Shown piece after piece: positions 16,688-25,106 of a DNA stretch of 26,440 nt (the stretch's first letter is position 1; every line of letters begins with the position of its first letter). A program made the position numbers and the translations under genes. Source of the DNA: Gammaproteobacteria bacterium (lineage in GTDB: Bacteria; Pseudomonadota; Gammaproteobacteria; SZUA-21); the NCBI GenBank assembly GCA_003233075.1, contig QIKQ01000225.1, positions 1 through 26,440 of the forward strand, read 5' to 3'. The notes below the pieces were generated by a model. That model did no database searches. It was not told the origin of the DNA and worked only from the letters and a program-made list of their open reading frames with translations.

Positions 16688-18091
16688 CTATTTTACTAAT
16701 TCAGATTTATTTTGATTTCGTACACTCAAGTACATAGGCATTCCGTATTTTGGACGTAGTGTCACTGCGAGTTTTTCTTCTACCGGATGCCCTTCAATCA
16801 ATTTCAATTCAAACTTTCGAATTATTGACGCTAGGATGAGTTGCACTTCCATCATTGCAAAGTGATTTCCGATGCAAACACGCTGCCCAACCCCAAAAGG
16901 AATGTAGGCAAATTTAATATTATTTTCTCGACTTTGGCTTAAAAAACGTTCTGGTTTAAATTTATCAGGATCAGACCATAAATCTTTATGTCGCTGAATA
17001 TTACGAATATTTATAAAAATAATTGAATTTTTTGGAATTTTAACATTTTGTACCCAGCTTGTTTTAGTGGCTTTTCTAATTAATGCTACCGCTGGTGGGT
17101 AGAGACGCATTGATTCTTCAATAACAACCTTTGTAAAAGGCAACTTTGAGAGCATAGTTGCTGAAATCGAATCACCCTCTGATAGCTCCAAATCGTCAAT
17201 TTCTTTCTGCAATTTTAGCAAGGTTGGCGGATGCTTACTTAATAAATAGAAAGTCCAAGTTAATGCATTAGCCGTTGTTTCATGACCTGCACTGAAAATT
17301 GTAAGCGCCTCATCAATAATTTGTTGGTCCGACATATAAGGTTTACCGTTTTCATCTTTCGCGGCTAATAATAATTGCAGAAAATCATCATGAATATTTT
17401 GCTTTGCACTTCGTCTTTGATGAATAATTTTTCTAATAATTTCATTCAGGTACTTCATCGCTTCGTTAAATTTTTGATTTTTTTGAGTTGATATATAAAG
17501 CGGAACTCGAAACGGTGAAGTAAAATTCTTTTGCGCGAAACTTAGCACTGTTTCCAAATAGGGTCCTAAATGTACTGCTTCTTTTGCCACGCTCGTTCCG
17601 AACATTGATTGCGTTATAATCTCAAGAGTGAGCCGCGTCATCTCTTTATCTAATTCTATAACATCTTCACTTTTAGTCCTAGCCCAACGCTTAATAGTAT
17701 CGTTGGTCGCTTTAATAATGAATTCATCCATCGCCCTGATGTTGCTCTTATAAAATATTGGCTGGATTAATTTTCTTTGCCGACGCCACTTATTTCCTTT
17801 GCTGGTAACTAAGCCTTCGCCTAATACTAACGCCAAACCTCTCGGTTTTTTAACATTATACATCTTATCAAAATTGACATACTGCTTTACGAGTATTTCA
17901 TCAACTAAAACTGGATGACTCACTAAAAAATATTTTTTAAATCCCAGCCTAAATGAAACTAGATCTCCGTGTTTTTCCTGCCACTTTGTCATGGTCGAAA
18001 AAAAATCTGAAGAAATCTCTTTAATATGTCCAAATATTCCTTGTCCAGAAGGGATATTATTTTCCTTTATATTAGGCACTGACGTTTTCAT
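16688..18091 (-). CDS. Cytochrome P450
   Basis: A complete P450 monooxygenase of 467 aa (475 if the TTG at 18115 is used). Counting from that TTG, the I-helix oxygen-activation motif AGHETT is at 276-281, the ExxR at E334-R337 (EESMRLYPP), the PERF-type segment at FKPERF near 386-391, and the heme-binding loop FGVGQRVCIG has its cysteine at 414. No membrane anchor is seen, so it is a soluble class needing separate redox partners; no ferredoxin or reductase is adjacent. The sequence resembles the bacterial fatty-acid or terpene-type P450s near CYP4/CYP102, but the substrate cannot be stated. I chose the ATG at 18091, 12 bases after GGAG; the TTG lacks a Shine-Dalgarno. It follows the repeat-protein gene closely and is probably cotranscribed. 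Confidence 0.92.
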   Translation of the reverse strand: MKTSVPNIKENNIPSGQGIFGHIKEISSDFFSTMTKWQEKHGDLVSFRLGFKKYFLVSHPVLVDEILVKQYVNFDKMYNVKKPRGLALVLGEGLVTSKGNKWRRQRKLIQPIFYKSNIRAMDEFIIKATNDTIKRWARTKSEDVIELDKEMTRLTLEIITQSMFGTSVAKEAVHLGPYLETVLSFAQKNFTSPFRVPLYISTQKNQKFNEAMKYLNEIIRKIIHQRRSAKQNIHDDFLQLLLAAKDENGKPYMSDQQIIDEALTIFSAGHETTANALTWTFYLLSKHPPTLLKLQKEIDDLELSEGDSISATMLSKLPFTKVVIEESMRLYPPAVALIRKATKTSWVQNVKIPKNSIIFINIRNIQRHKDLWSDPDKFKPERFLSQSRENNIKFAYIPFGVGQRVCIGNHFAMMEVQLILASIIRKFELKLIEGHPVEEKLAVTLRPKYGMPMYLSVRNQNKSELVK

Positions 18092-18123
18092 CTGATAAGC
18101 GAACTCCGTATTCAATTATTTTT

Positions 18124-19818
18124 TTACTTTAAAATAACTCGTTTTTGACTTTGACTTTGACTCCAGTCATACCAAAATCCCATTTTTTTCCCTTTTTCAA
18201 ATTGCCCAGTTTTTCTTTTTACACTGCGGCCACTATCATAATATTCAACGTATTTACCGTGTAATGAACCATTTTCATATTTTGACTGAATCCAAATATT
18301 TCCACTTTTATAAAATTTAATATAAATACCCTGCTTTTTTCCATTTAGATAACTGATTTTTTCTCGTTTTTGCCCACCTGTGGGATATCGGTAAATCCAA
18401 AATCCAGTTTTTTCTGCTTTGTCATAAGATCCTGACTGTCGAGCCCACTTATTCCGATTATCATAATATTCAGAATACTGCCCCTGCAGAGATCCCCGCA
18501 TATAATTTGAGCGAATCCAAACATTTCCGCTTGGATAATACTTTAAATAAGCACCTTGCCTCTTTCCCTTTTCATACATGATTTTTTCACGTTTACGAGA
18601 CCCCTTTGAATACTGTGTTAACCATAAACCTGTCTTTTTACCATTGAGGTATTGACCTTTTTCTAAAATAATCTTTTTATTTAGATCAAAAAACGCCAGG
18701 TAATTACCATGCTTTTTGCCGTTTAGATAAAGTATTAGTTTTGCAATTTTCCCTGAAGCGTAATAAAATTTTGACATGCCGTCTTTTTTGTCATTCTTAT
18801 AGAACACAATACGATAGACATTTTTTGAATCTGGCAAGTAGTGTGTCCACGCACCGACCTTTTGATTGTCAACGTAAGCACCTATAAGCCGCACTTTGTC
18901 TTTTAACTCGCTGAAATACTCAGTATAAGTACCATTTAACTTGTTTTTGCTATAAGAATATTTTTTCCATATCCGTCCATAATCATCATAAATAATTTTA
19001 ATGCCGCTAAGTTTGCCCGATTTATATTGAATTGTTTTTTTCTTTTCATTTCCACTGTAACGCCAATAAACCCAAGTGCCATTGCTTAAGCCCTTGTTAT
19101 ACGAGCCTTCAATGTGCTTTTTTTTCTTTTTATCTAAAAAATACTCAACAAAATTACCCTGTCTTCTGCCAAATTTATACTGCTCATTTTTAAATAAATT
19201 ACCAAAAATATAATATTTATTTGTTCCATGTCGTAAACCATTTTTATAATTTTCTAAGTTAACTTGAACACCGTACTCGGTCCATTTCTGCCAAGTTCCC
19301 GACTTTTTACCCTTTACATAGTAACCTTTGCTTTCTAAAGTATTCTTACCATTATCGAAATATTTAGCGTAAGTTCCATCTATAATATCATTTATATAAT
19401 TTTTAAGGGTTCGCTTTCGACCACTTTTATAATAAGCAGCATATTTCCCATCGAGTAAATCCTTTTTGTAGTGCTTCTTTAATTTAAGGGCACTATTAAT
19501 AAAATATATCTCATAATTCCCATCTAAAAGACCTTCCTTGTAATTCGATTCAGCCTGCTTATCCCCGTTGGATCGATATGTGATGGAGACTCCATGTTTT
19601 ATGCCTTTCTTATAATGAATTATTTTCTTTATTTTCCCAGATACAGATTTATTTACCCACTTACCAATTTTTCTTTTTTCATCGTCATTCTCACCCATCC
19701 AATGATATTTCTCTTCCGCCAGTTTTATTTTTTTACTTTCATTTTTAATAAGGCTTGGATCTACAGCAAAAATATTATTTGCAATTAATAGCATTACAAA
19801 GAAAAATATTAACTTCAC
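18124..19818 (-). CDS. Exported MORN/YwqK-type repeat protein
   Basis: About 564 aa composed of repeated ~24-residue modules of the form xYxNGKxxGxYxxYYxSG, the MORN-like repeat of the YwqK family, often labelled toxin-antitoxin system YwqK family antitoxin although the role is rarely tested. About 20 modules run from about residue 60 to the end. Near the C-terminus three modules form a higher-order unit of 75 aa (225 bp) repeated twice: KREKIMYEKGKRQGAYLKYY and its partner KREKISYLNGKKQGIYIKFY. The open frame reaches 19965, but GTG at 19818 has GGGAG upstream at good spacing and yields a signal peptide (KLIFFFVMLLIANNIFA), so I chose it. It sits just before the P450 gene on the same strand. 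Confidence 0.82.
   Translation of the reverse strand: MKLIFFFVMLLIANNIFAVDPSLIKNESKKIKLAEEKYHWMGENDDEKRKIGKWVNKSVSGKIKKIIHYKKGIKHGVSITYRSNGDKQAESNYKEGLLDGNYEIYFINSALKLKKHYKKDLLDGKYAAYYKSGRKRTLKNYINDIIDGTYAKYFDNGKNTLESKGYYVKGKKSGTWQKWTEYGVQVNLENYKNGLRHGTNKYYIFGNLFKNEQYKFGRRQGNFVEYFLDKKKKKHIEGSYNKGLSNGTWVYWRYSGNEKKKTIQYKSGKLSGIKIIYDDYGRIWKKYSYSKNKLNGTYTEYFSELKDKVRLIGAYVDNQKVGAWTHYLPDSKNVYRIVFYKNDKKDGMSKFYYASGKIAKLILYLNGKKHGNYLAFFDLNKKIILEKGQYLNGKKTGLWLTQYSKGSRKREKIMYEKGKRQGAYLKYYPSGNVWIRSNYMRGSLQGQYSEYYDNRNKWARQSGSYDKAEKTGFWIYRYPTGGQKREKISYLNGKKQGIYIKFYKSGNIWIQSKYENGSLHGKYVEYYDSGRSVKRKTGQFEKGKKMGFWYDWSQSQSQKRVILK
18200..18640 (-). repeat. 225 bp tandem coding repeat in the YwqK-like gene
   Basis: Two adjacent, diverged copies of a 225 bp unit (75 codons) can be aligned: for example, GAATCCAA occurs at 18288 and 18513, and the GATTTTTTC of the KREKI region occurs about 220 bp apart. 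Such tandem units suggest expansion by unequal recombination. Confidence 0.6.
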
Positions 19819-20695
19819 GTATTTAGCTCCCGTCAGGTTCTGTACACTTAAGCATAGTAAGTTTGCTATCCTAATAGATTCTATAGAATAAAATCTAAGT
19901 TTTCTCGAAAAATCGCATTTATTCGTCTTTGTCATACACTGACTTGAATTCAACACGACGAGCAACTCCTAAAACTAAATCTTGCTGCAATGCGTTTTCC
20001 ACTACATGGAAAATTAAGCGTGCCGTATCGTCTTCCACTTTGTATCCACTTAGACATCACACGCTGATTAAAATATCTAAAATTATTGATTAATATTAGT
20101 CTACTTATAAAACAATCTAATTTAGCTCTAATTCAAGTTTTATTATAGCCCCAGTAACTGCCTATTTATTGCCCGCAGCAGAGATGCTATTATCCACGTT
20201 TAATACTATGACGTGGTTCAAGATATTTTTAAAACCTCACATCACTCTAATTTACTAAACACTAAAACTAAATCAACGATAAATATTCATAAAGAATAAT
20301 CAAGTTATCGTCTATTAAAATAGTATTTAGCCAGAATGATTGTTAAAACAACATTAAAAATACGAATTGAATTAATATGCAAATATAAATTTAACAAAGA
20401 GATCAAATAATCTCTATTTGACTATCTATATCCATTAACAAATAATGGATAAGGTGCGCTGCTTCACCACCCAATTTAGGCAATTAACTAACAAATATTA
20501 GAAAACTGTGACCTACAACCTATTTTGATAATATCATATGTTATTGATATTTATCATTTTTATAACTCCTTTGTGGAATAAATCTCAGTTTTACTATTGA
20601 TTATTAGGATTGTCTCAACAGTTTTTGTATAATGACTCAACACAATGAACAATATTTTAAGAAGTAATGGGACTTCTAAAATTATGAGGTAAATA
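19819..20695. other. AT-rich intergenic stretch
   Basis: Nearly 900 bp with no convincing gene, if the GTG at 19818 is the true start of the repeat protein. It contains divergent promoter space, a CCACGT/ACGTGG inverted repeat at 20194-20216 and a TATAAT at 20628-20633 that may serve the coiled-coil gene. A minus-strand frame at 20560-20907 is mainly antisense to that gene. Confidence 0.45.
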
Positions 20696-20974
20696 ATGAG
20701 CAACTTATTAGAAAAAATAAAAGGTCTGAACGAGGAGGACAAAAAAAACGGAAAAACACCGGGCGAGCGCCTGAGTATTAAAGTCGCTGAGCTAATGGAA
20801 ACGAACGAGAAGTTACGTAAAGAAAATGAAAAATTAAAAAACTTTCTAGTTGAGGCCATGGAAGAATGGGAATATAGCTTGAGTAAAAAAAGTGATCTAC
20901 TAATCACTCTTCACAAAGATAACGAGCGTATAGGCAAGATCAAAAAATTACTAAAAATAAAAGACAAAGATTAA
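20696..20974 (+). CDS. Small coiled-coil protein, unknown
   Basis: A 92 aa, highly charged, all-helical protein. Residues about 25-75 form a strong coiled coil (ELMETNEKLRKENEKLKNFL, then VEAMEEWEYSLSKKSDLL), with a lysine-rich C-terminus. The ATG follows GAGGT by 6 bases, so translation is likely. It has no signal peptide or membrane helix. A structural, adaptor or nucleoid-type role would fit, but no family is recognised. It converges on a membrane protein gene 24 bp away. Confidence 0.65.
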   Translation: MSNLLEKIKGLNEEDKKNGKTPGERLSIKVAELMETNEKLRKENEKLKNFLVEAMEEWEYSLSKKSDLLITLHKDNERIGKIKKLLKIKDKD

Positions 20975-20998
20975 GCATCATTTTAACTTAACTTTAAC

Positions 20999-21478
20999 TT
21001 ACGAAAAATAGTTTTCCTGGGACTGCGTACCATCAAACTTCCCGTCTTTGGCTTGATCAAGCCGTCTATTTATTTTACAAAGTATGATATAGGTTACTAC
21101 ATCTCGTATTATGACAAAAGGAAGAGCCATCAACCAAATTAAATTTTTACTTTCTGTAATATGACTGTTGCCAAGCACAAAGTCAAAAAACATTATTATA
21201 CCTGCTAACAATATAACAAACGCAATAATTGGATTATAGTAGCCGAGCGAACCTAGAATGACTAAGATAAAACTAGCAACTAAGCCATATATCAGTCCTG
21301 TGACTAAACACTGTGCTAAAGTTTGCTCGTGTGATAACAAAGAGAATACGTCAAGCGGTATCTTATAGGTAAAGGCAAACCAAGCAGCTAAAACGCCCCA
21401 AGCCATTAAAATAAACGTCACAATCGAAAACCATTTAAACGCTAATGGATCGAAACTGTTTTTCTGATGATACTGCAT
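20999..21478 (-). CDS. Four-helix membrane protein, unknown
   Basis: A 159 aa protein with four hydrophobic segments at about 14-36, 58-80, 83-104 and 112-134, and a charged cytoplasmic tail (KINRRLDQAKDGKFDG). No family is recognised. The ATG has GGGAAGGG immediately upstream. It is a single gene; the gap up to the palindrome at 21816 shows nothing else. Confidence 0.65.
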   Translation of the reverse strand: MQYHQKNSFDPLAFKWFSIVTFILMAWGVLAAWFAFTYKIPLDVFSLLSHEQTLAQCLVTGLIYGLVASFILVILGSLGYYNPIIAFVILLAGIIMFFDFVLGNSHITESKNLIWLMALPFVIIRDVVTYIILCKINRRLDQAKDGKFDGTQSQENYFS

Positions 21479-21815
21479 AACCCTTCCCTATCTAGTTAGT
21501 TGTCCCTGTAAAATTCGTACTTAATCTACGCAAGTCTAATTGATATGTTTTCGCCAAACGCTTTTTCCAGCCGATCTTCGTATGTCGCAAGATTCTGAGC
21601 GACCAAAATAGTTCTTTTTCAGAAACTACAGCAGCCAAAATTAATTGAATACTCTTAAGTACTCATTGCACTAAGGACTATTAGCTAAAGAAACTTTACT
21701 ATTTATACGAGATTACTCAATGGTATGGTGCATATTTCGTTCCGAGACCTTTGTATCTCGAGAAATAAAACCTAAAGTGAATTTTTTTTATAATTGAGTG
21801 ATTTTTAACAAGGAA

Positions 21816-21853
21816 AAATAAAGCCAGATTGAAATTTCAATCTGGCTTTATTT
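21816..21853. terminator. 38 bp perfect palindrome, bidirectional terminator
   Basis: Arms of 19 bp match without mismatch around GAAATTTC, and the arms end in A and T runs so that either strand shows a stem followed by T. It lies 18 bases after the TPR gene stop and serves as its terminator. Such long AT-flanked stems without any loop mismatch are unusual in this window. Confidence 0.85.
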
Positions 21854-21870
21854 AGTGCTTTAACCATCGC

Positions 21871-23196
21871 TTACTGAGATTTTTTCTCTAGTAAACCAAT
21901 GTTTTTAATTGTCGATTGCGTTCGAGGGTCGGTTTTACCTAAATGTTTCATACGTAATGCCAAAGCCTTTTTATAGTAAGTAATTGCGCTTTTAATTTCG
22001 CCTTTACCACTATAAGCCGCACCAATACCATTATAGCTACGTGCCACGGTAATTTGCCTAGGCTTAGGCTTCTTGAGCTCTATTGTTAGAGCTTTTTGGT
22101 ATGAGTCGATGGCTTTGTCATAGTCTTTGGTGAAAATCCAAGCCTTACCCAGCGCTCCGTAACGGTAGGCCACACGAGGATGCCGGGCTCCAAGAATCTT
22201 AACTTCGATATCTAAAGCGCTTTGGTAGTTAGACACTGCACTTTTTTTATCGCCCTTAAGGCTATAAGCTAGCGCGATATCTCCATAGCGATTAGCCACT
22301 CGCAAATCGTTTGTTCCTTGAACTTTCTTTTGAATTTCAATTGCTTTTAGGTAAAGTGCAATCGCCTTATTTTGTCTACCCAAGCGTCTGTTTGCTGTGC
22401 CCAAATTAACATAATTAGTGATTAATTTTGGACTGTTTTTACCAAAATATTTTAAATTAATATTCAGTGCTTTTTGATAATAACCCTTAGCTTGATTCAT
22501 ATCGCCTTTGAAACGGTAAACGGCACCAATCGCAGTGTACAAACTTGCCACATTTGGGTGATTTTCACCATTTTTCTTAATATCAAAATCGAGGGCTACT
22601 TTATAATGATTTATTGATTGATCGAAGTTACGAGTTTTGCGATGCACTAAACCTAAATTGTAGTTGCTTAACGCAACCTTATAGTGGTTTGAGCCAAATA
22701 TACCTTTTTGAATATTTAGGGATCTATTGTAGTAACTGATCGCTTTACGATATTGTTTCCGGCCTTGAAAAACATTGCCTAAATTATTATATAGAGAGGC
22801 AGTGACTGTATGTTTGGAACCTAATTTTCGGCTAGCCAACGCAATTCTGAGACCCTTATTTAAGTAAGTCTCAGCTCTTTTAAATTTTCCCTTTCGAATT
22901 AAAGCCGATCCAATATTATTATATTGTGTCGCAACTAGGGGATGATCACGCCCGTATTTTTTTTCTGAACGAACTGCTGCTTTATAAAAAAGTCCCGCTG
23001 CTTCTTCAAAATTGTGTTTGCGTAATGCCTTAAAAGCCTTTCGATCATACTCAGTGAGCAATTTGTCGAGTCTGACTTTCTTTGTTTTATTCTTGGTATT
23101 TGTAGCCTTTGCGGATTTAGTGCTTGAAGTATTACAAGCAGTGCCAATCAAAGCCACGCACACACAAAGAAAAACCGAAAAAATATTTCGTTTCAT
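21871..23196 (-). CDS. Exported tetratricopeptide repeat protein, possible lipoprotein
   Basis: A 441 aa protein beginning with a signal peptide (FSVFLCVCVALIGTA) and a cysteine at 21. The lipobox (GTAC) lacks the usual leucine at -3, so lipidation is uncertain. From about residue 55 on it is eight to nine TPR units with a 42-residue period, of the TPR_12/kinesin-light-chain type (AxxYNNLGxVxxxxxxYxxAxxxYxxAL). Such arrays bind peptides or scaffold complexes. In the envelope it may organise a surface or secretion assembly (inference). AGAAGGAC lies about 7 bases upstream of the ATG. It is a single-gene unit ending in a strong terminator. No enzymatic domain is present. Confidence 0.87.
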   Translation of the reverse strand: MKRNIFSVFLCVCVALIGTACNTSSTKSAKATNTKNKTKKVRLDKLLTEYDRKAFKALRKHNFEEAAGLFYKAAVRSEKKYGRDHPLVATQYNNIGSALIRKGKFKRAETYLNKGLRIALASRKLGSKHTVTASLYNNLGNVFQGRKQYRKAISYYNRSLNIQKGIFGSNHYKVALSNYNLGLVHRKTRNFDQSINHYKVALDFDIKKNGENHPNVASLYTAIGAVYRFKGDMNQAKGYYQKALNINLKYFGKNSPKLITNYVNLGTANRRLGRQNKAIALYLKAIEIQKKVQGTNDLRVANRYGDIALAYSLKGDKKSAVSNYQSALDIEVKILGARHPRVAYRYGALGKAWIFTKDYDKAIDSYQKALTIELKKPKPRQITVARSYNGIGAAYSGKGEIKSAITYYKKALALRMKHLGKTDPRTQSTIKNIGLLEKKSQ

Positions 23197-23629
23197 AATA
23201 TTTGTCCTTCTTCGTTTTCACGATCCTCATTTCAGAAATAGCCAAACCAAAAACATTTTTACTGATGTTTATGTAAAGATTTGGTCGTGGACCTTCTGTT
23301 TATATTTGTTATATCCAAAGCTCTGCTTATAATTTTATTATCGCAGAACACTACTTTGCATTCCCCAAGCACACCGCTTGCACAAGATTTTTTAGATCTT
23401 GATAGAGATAATTATAATCCTTTCGGCGTTGCGGGACAATTAATGTCCGTGTTTTTATTTCAATCTTAGAAACACTAAGGATATAACACAAACCATTGAA
23501 TAACAAGAAAATATCGCGATCTCCCAACAAAGATAAGTGATTTTTTCCCACGTCTTTTAAACGGTTAAGGCAAATAATTTTATGCAAAATGAGGATTGAT
23601 TAACTTTTTAACAACTTAAATCATGATAC
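23197..23629. other. Gene-free stretch upstream of the TPR gene
   Basis: Two overlapping frames of 62 and 78 codons lack Shine-Dalgarno sites and look like noise. A small GGACA-ATTAA-TGTCC stem followed by T-rich sequence near 23435-23458 is a weak terminator candidate. Confidence 0.45.
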
Positions 23630-23641
23630 TGCTCTTTAACA
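23630..23641 (+). promoter_or_regulatory. boxA antitermination motif
   Basis: TGCTCTTTAACA matches the 12-base boxA of Escherichia coli rRNA operon leaders exactly. boxA in RNA binds NusB-S10 and lets polymerase resist Rho termination. No rRNA lies downstream in the window; a 470 bp leader and the response-regulator gene follow. boxA in a protein-gene leader is known for suhB. Confidence 0.5.
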
Positions 23642-24109
23642 ATATGGCTTTTATGAACTTTGATTAATTAAACATACAAAAATAGCGATTATCGCTTTAA
23701 CCTAGCACATGAGTTGAACGGCCTAGAAACAATTCTGATTGTTCGACTGAGTAAATAAAAATGCGAGTTAATGGCCTGGTCCTTAAGAAGTTTTGTATAA
23801 AGTCAGGCGGGCAATCAGGACTGTTTATAGGTTGTAGCAAACCAAAAAGAAAGGGCGAAACAAAGTCTTGAATTCTCCCAATCCCTTAACAATATATGTT
23901 AAAAACCATCGACTAATAATCCAGACAACACAAGTTATTCTAAACTGTTTTCAATAAACTACCTCGTAGCAAGTTGGGGGTAAGCTGAATTTAATTATTA
24001 GGTAATCGTTTCCTGTACAATTTGTTTATAGCTCTAATCCCCTGCTCGTACTAATGTAAAATAATTATTTCACCTAAGCGCTTAACCTATTGCATAACTC
24101 GCCGACACT
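23642..24109 (+). ncRNA. Long structured leader or small RNA candidate
   Basis: Between the boxA and the response-regulator start there is no gene, but pairings stand out. AGTTGAAC (23712-23719) can pair with GTTCGACT (23741-23748), or AACAAT (23728-23733) with ATTGTT (23738-23743); the two overlap and exclude each other. GCCTG and CAGGC (23774-23818) form a further stem. This could be a regulatory leader or an independent RNA. No known RNA family is recognised. Confidence 0.3.
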
Positions 24110-25105
24110 ATGTGCATGGCAACTCCAATATTAATATGTGACGATTCTAGTTTTGCTCGGAAGCAAATTGCGCGCACCTTACCAGGCAGCTTGAGTGAAT
24201 CAGTTAGCTTTGCAACAAATGGCGAAGAAGCATTAAAAATTATCCGCAGTGGTAAAGCAGATCTAATGTTTCTTGATCTTAATATGCCTATATTAGACGG
24301 CTATGAAGTATTACAGCAAATTCGAAAAGGTGACTTACAAACTATGGTCATCGTAGTTTCCGGCGATATTCAGCCAGAAGCTTATAAACGTGTCATGTCA
24401 TTGGGCGCCTTAGAATTTATTAAAAAGCCCGTAAGCAAAGAACAAGTTGCAGAAGTTTTATCACGTTTTGGAATTGAAGTGGATTCAAGCTCTGTACAAA
24501 AGAAAATTGAAGTGAGCACCGACAGTTGGGATTGCTATAGAGAACTCGCTAATGTTGCCATGGGACAAGCGGCTGATTTATTGGCCCGATTACTCGGCGT
24601 CTTCATTAAAATGCCCGTACCTAAAGTAAAACTAATTCGATCTGAAGATTTGAAAAGTACTTTTGAGCTGATTGATAAACAAGATAAAATGTCTGCCGTT
24701 TGCCAAGGTTTTATTGGATCAGGTATTGCTGGTGAGGCAATCTTAATATTCAATCAATCTAGTTTTACTGATATCGCAGACTTAATGAGTTATGAAGGTA
24801 AACTAAACGAAGTAGTCGAATTAGAGCTACTCATGGATATTGGTTCTGTCATGATCGGTGCATTCTTAAAGGGAATCGCTAATCAACTTGAGGTGAACTT
24901 TAGTCAAGGCAGTCCAGTTGTAGTCAGCAAACATTGTAAAATGTCGAATACTCTAGCCCAAGAGAAACCAAATTGGAAGCAGTCACTCGCTATAGAAATG
25001 AGATGTTCAATCGAAAAACGCAATATCAAGTGCAATATATTATTGTTGTTTACCGAAGACTCTTTAAAACCACTTAATAATATTATGTCAATTTTAGCGG
25101 AATAG
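24110..25105 (+). CDS. Response regulator, REC plus CheC-like domain
   Basis: A 331 aa two-domain protein. Residues 6-120 are a CheY-type receiver with acidic pair D11-D12, phosphoacceptor D56 (LMFLDLNMP), S84 and K106 (FIKKPVS). Residues about 140-331 match the CheC/CheX phosphatase fold: the first helix RELANVAMGQAADLL carries the E-x2-N motif (E145, N148), while the second site reads D-x2-S (MDIGSVMIGAFL), so only one canonical active site remains. CheC proteins dephosphorylate CheY-P, so this protein may reset its own or another receiver (inference). Start is ATG at 24110 or 24116; neither has a good Shine-Dalgarno. The stop is one base before the next ATG, so it forms an operon with the diguanylate cyclase. 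Confidence 0.9.
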   Translation: MCMATPILICDDSSFARKQIARTLPGSLSESVSFATNGEEALKIIRSGKADLMFLDLNMPILDGYEVLQQIRKGDLQTMVIVVSGDIQPEAYKRVMSLGALEFIKKPVSKEQVAEVLSRFGIEVDSSSVQKKIEVSTDSWDCYRELANVAMGQAADLLARLLGVFIKMPVPKVKLIRSEDLKSTFELIDKQDKMSAVCQGFIGSGIAGEAILIFNQSSFTDIADLMSYEGKLNEVVELELLMDIGSVMIGAFLKGIANQLEVNFSQGSPVVVSKHCKMSNTLAQEKPNWKQSLAIEMRCSIEKRNIKCNILLLFTEDSLKPLNNIMSILAE

Positions 25106-25106
25106 A

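Noticed and set aside
18124..19965. Toxin-antitoxin system based on the YwqK antitoxin label
   Set aside because: No toxin-like gene is adjacent, the protein is exported, and the label rests on repeat similarity only.
20560..20907. 115-codon minus-strand frame, Phe/Ser-rich
   Set aside because: It is the reverse of the Lys/Glu-rich coiled-coil gene, which gives Phe/Leu/Ser-rich shadows; the plus-strand gene has a good ribosome site.
23351..23587. 78-codon minus-strand frame in the gap upstream of the TPR gene
   Set aside because: It begins with TTG without a Shine-Dalgarno and shows no domain, signal peptide or supporting context.
23630..24109. rRNA operon downstream of boxA
   Set aside because: No 16S-like sequence follows, and the response-regulator gene begins within 470 bp.
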